Assembly: GCA_020466095.1 (NCBI GenBank)
Contig: CM035807.1
Coordinates: 14,052,094 to 14,116,093 of the forward strand
Source of the DNA: Chlorops oryzae
Taxonomy: Eukaryota; Arthropoda; Insecta; Diptera; Chloropidae
DNA length: 64,000 bases
Direction: 5' to 3'
This document shows positions 63,546 to 64,000 of this stretch, piece by piece (within the stretch, counting starts at the first letter, position 1; every line of letters starts with the position of its first letter). Both the position numbers and the translations under genes were made by a program. The notes under the pieces were generated by a model. That model was not told the DNA's origin, ran no database searches, and worked only from the letters and a program-made list of their open reading frames with translations.

Positions 63546-64000
63546 CTTACAGCCTACTTAATAATAATAAAAAAATCCCTGGAATCTAGAGAATGATTTG
63601 AAAGCACAATTTGTACCAATAAGTCAATCAGGGTTGTCATACAATCCGATAGCTGTCGGAATTGGAATTTTAGTCGACTGAATTTTCATATATCTGATAG
63701 ACAGCCGGATAAAATAGGGTTCTGTGCAACTCAGAACCGATAATGGTTCCGATTCAAAACCAAAAACGAAAAAAATTTGTGAATTCTGTATGAAATTTCG
63801 ATCGATTTTAATTCCGATTCCGAGAGCTATCGGATTCTGTGACACCCCTGATTAAGTATCGATTTTAGTGCAAGGACCCATGAAATCAGATGCTAATAAT
63901 AGGGCTCCGAAAAAAAAGGTTAATAAACAAAACAATTCCGTTTTTAGGGGCCGTTGTCAGAATCCCATTTTAAGTCTTGATCGGACTATTTCTTGAGCTC
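63546..64000. other. Window end, nothing recognised
   Basis: AT-rich sequence after the retrotransposon fragment. Repeated CGATTCCGA/TATCGGATT-type strings occur at 63640-63840 in both orientations, possibly part of another inverted-repeat element cut by the window edge. Confidence 0.3.

Overview
This 64 kb window is nuclear DNA of a higher fly (Diptera, Brachycera). The evidence is short GT-AG introns beside very long repeat-filled ones, initiator-plus-DPE core promoters, fly-type genes (falafel, a CG2767-like aldo-keto reductase, a DUF229 membrane protein) and many copies of the dipteran mini-me/DINE-1 type repeat with its (GTCY)n tract. A tephritid or related acalyptrate is my guess. No species-level evidence was tested.

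Layout. Bases 1-22 kb hold one DUF229 gene whose first intron is 12 kb long and filled with transposons, including a near-identical 2.5 kb tandem duplication. A minisatellite and a mariner copy lie upstream, nested in a Helentron-like repeat. Next come a homeobox gene (22.3-22.95 kb, +) and two paralogous small genes on the minus strand (26.4-28.4 kb) that look like CFAP144/FAM183 ciliary proteins. From 30.3 to 35.1 kb lies a nest of palindromic transposons that ends about 30 bp before the predicted start of transcription of an intact seven-exon aldo-keto reductase gene (35.2-39.8 kb, +). After a 0.7 kb CT-rich tract come an intact TMEM245 gene (47.0-42.4 kb, -), a 94-residue unrecognised gene (48.1-48.6 kb, +), the GPI-anchor gene PIG-H (49.4-48.6 kb, -) and an intact falafel/PP4R3 gene (54.3-59.4 kb, +). 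The last 4.6 kb is AT-rich and contains a broken non-LTR retrotransposon with a MITE inside it.

How the parts relate. The genes are individually regulated housekeeping or developmental genes, with no operon-like logic. The 94-residue gene and PIG-H converge and their coding ends overlap by 8 bp. Most of the remaining DNA is transposon-derived. I could define many elements to the base from terminal inverted repeats and target-site duplications: mariner, a pogo-like MITE, a piggyBac-like MITE, two palindromic hAT-like elements, two TAA-flanked inverted-repeat elements, and a group of elements starting CAC-N-(S)AGAG that carry tRNA-like Pol III promoter boxes. That last group is the least familiar thing in the window.

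Caveat. The DUF229 and homeobox genes need three single-base corrections (all extra bases) to be read through. The aldo-keto reductase, TMEM245, PIG-H, falafel and 94-residue genes need none.
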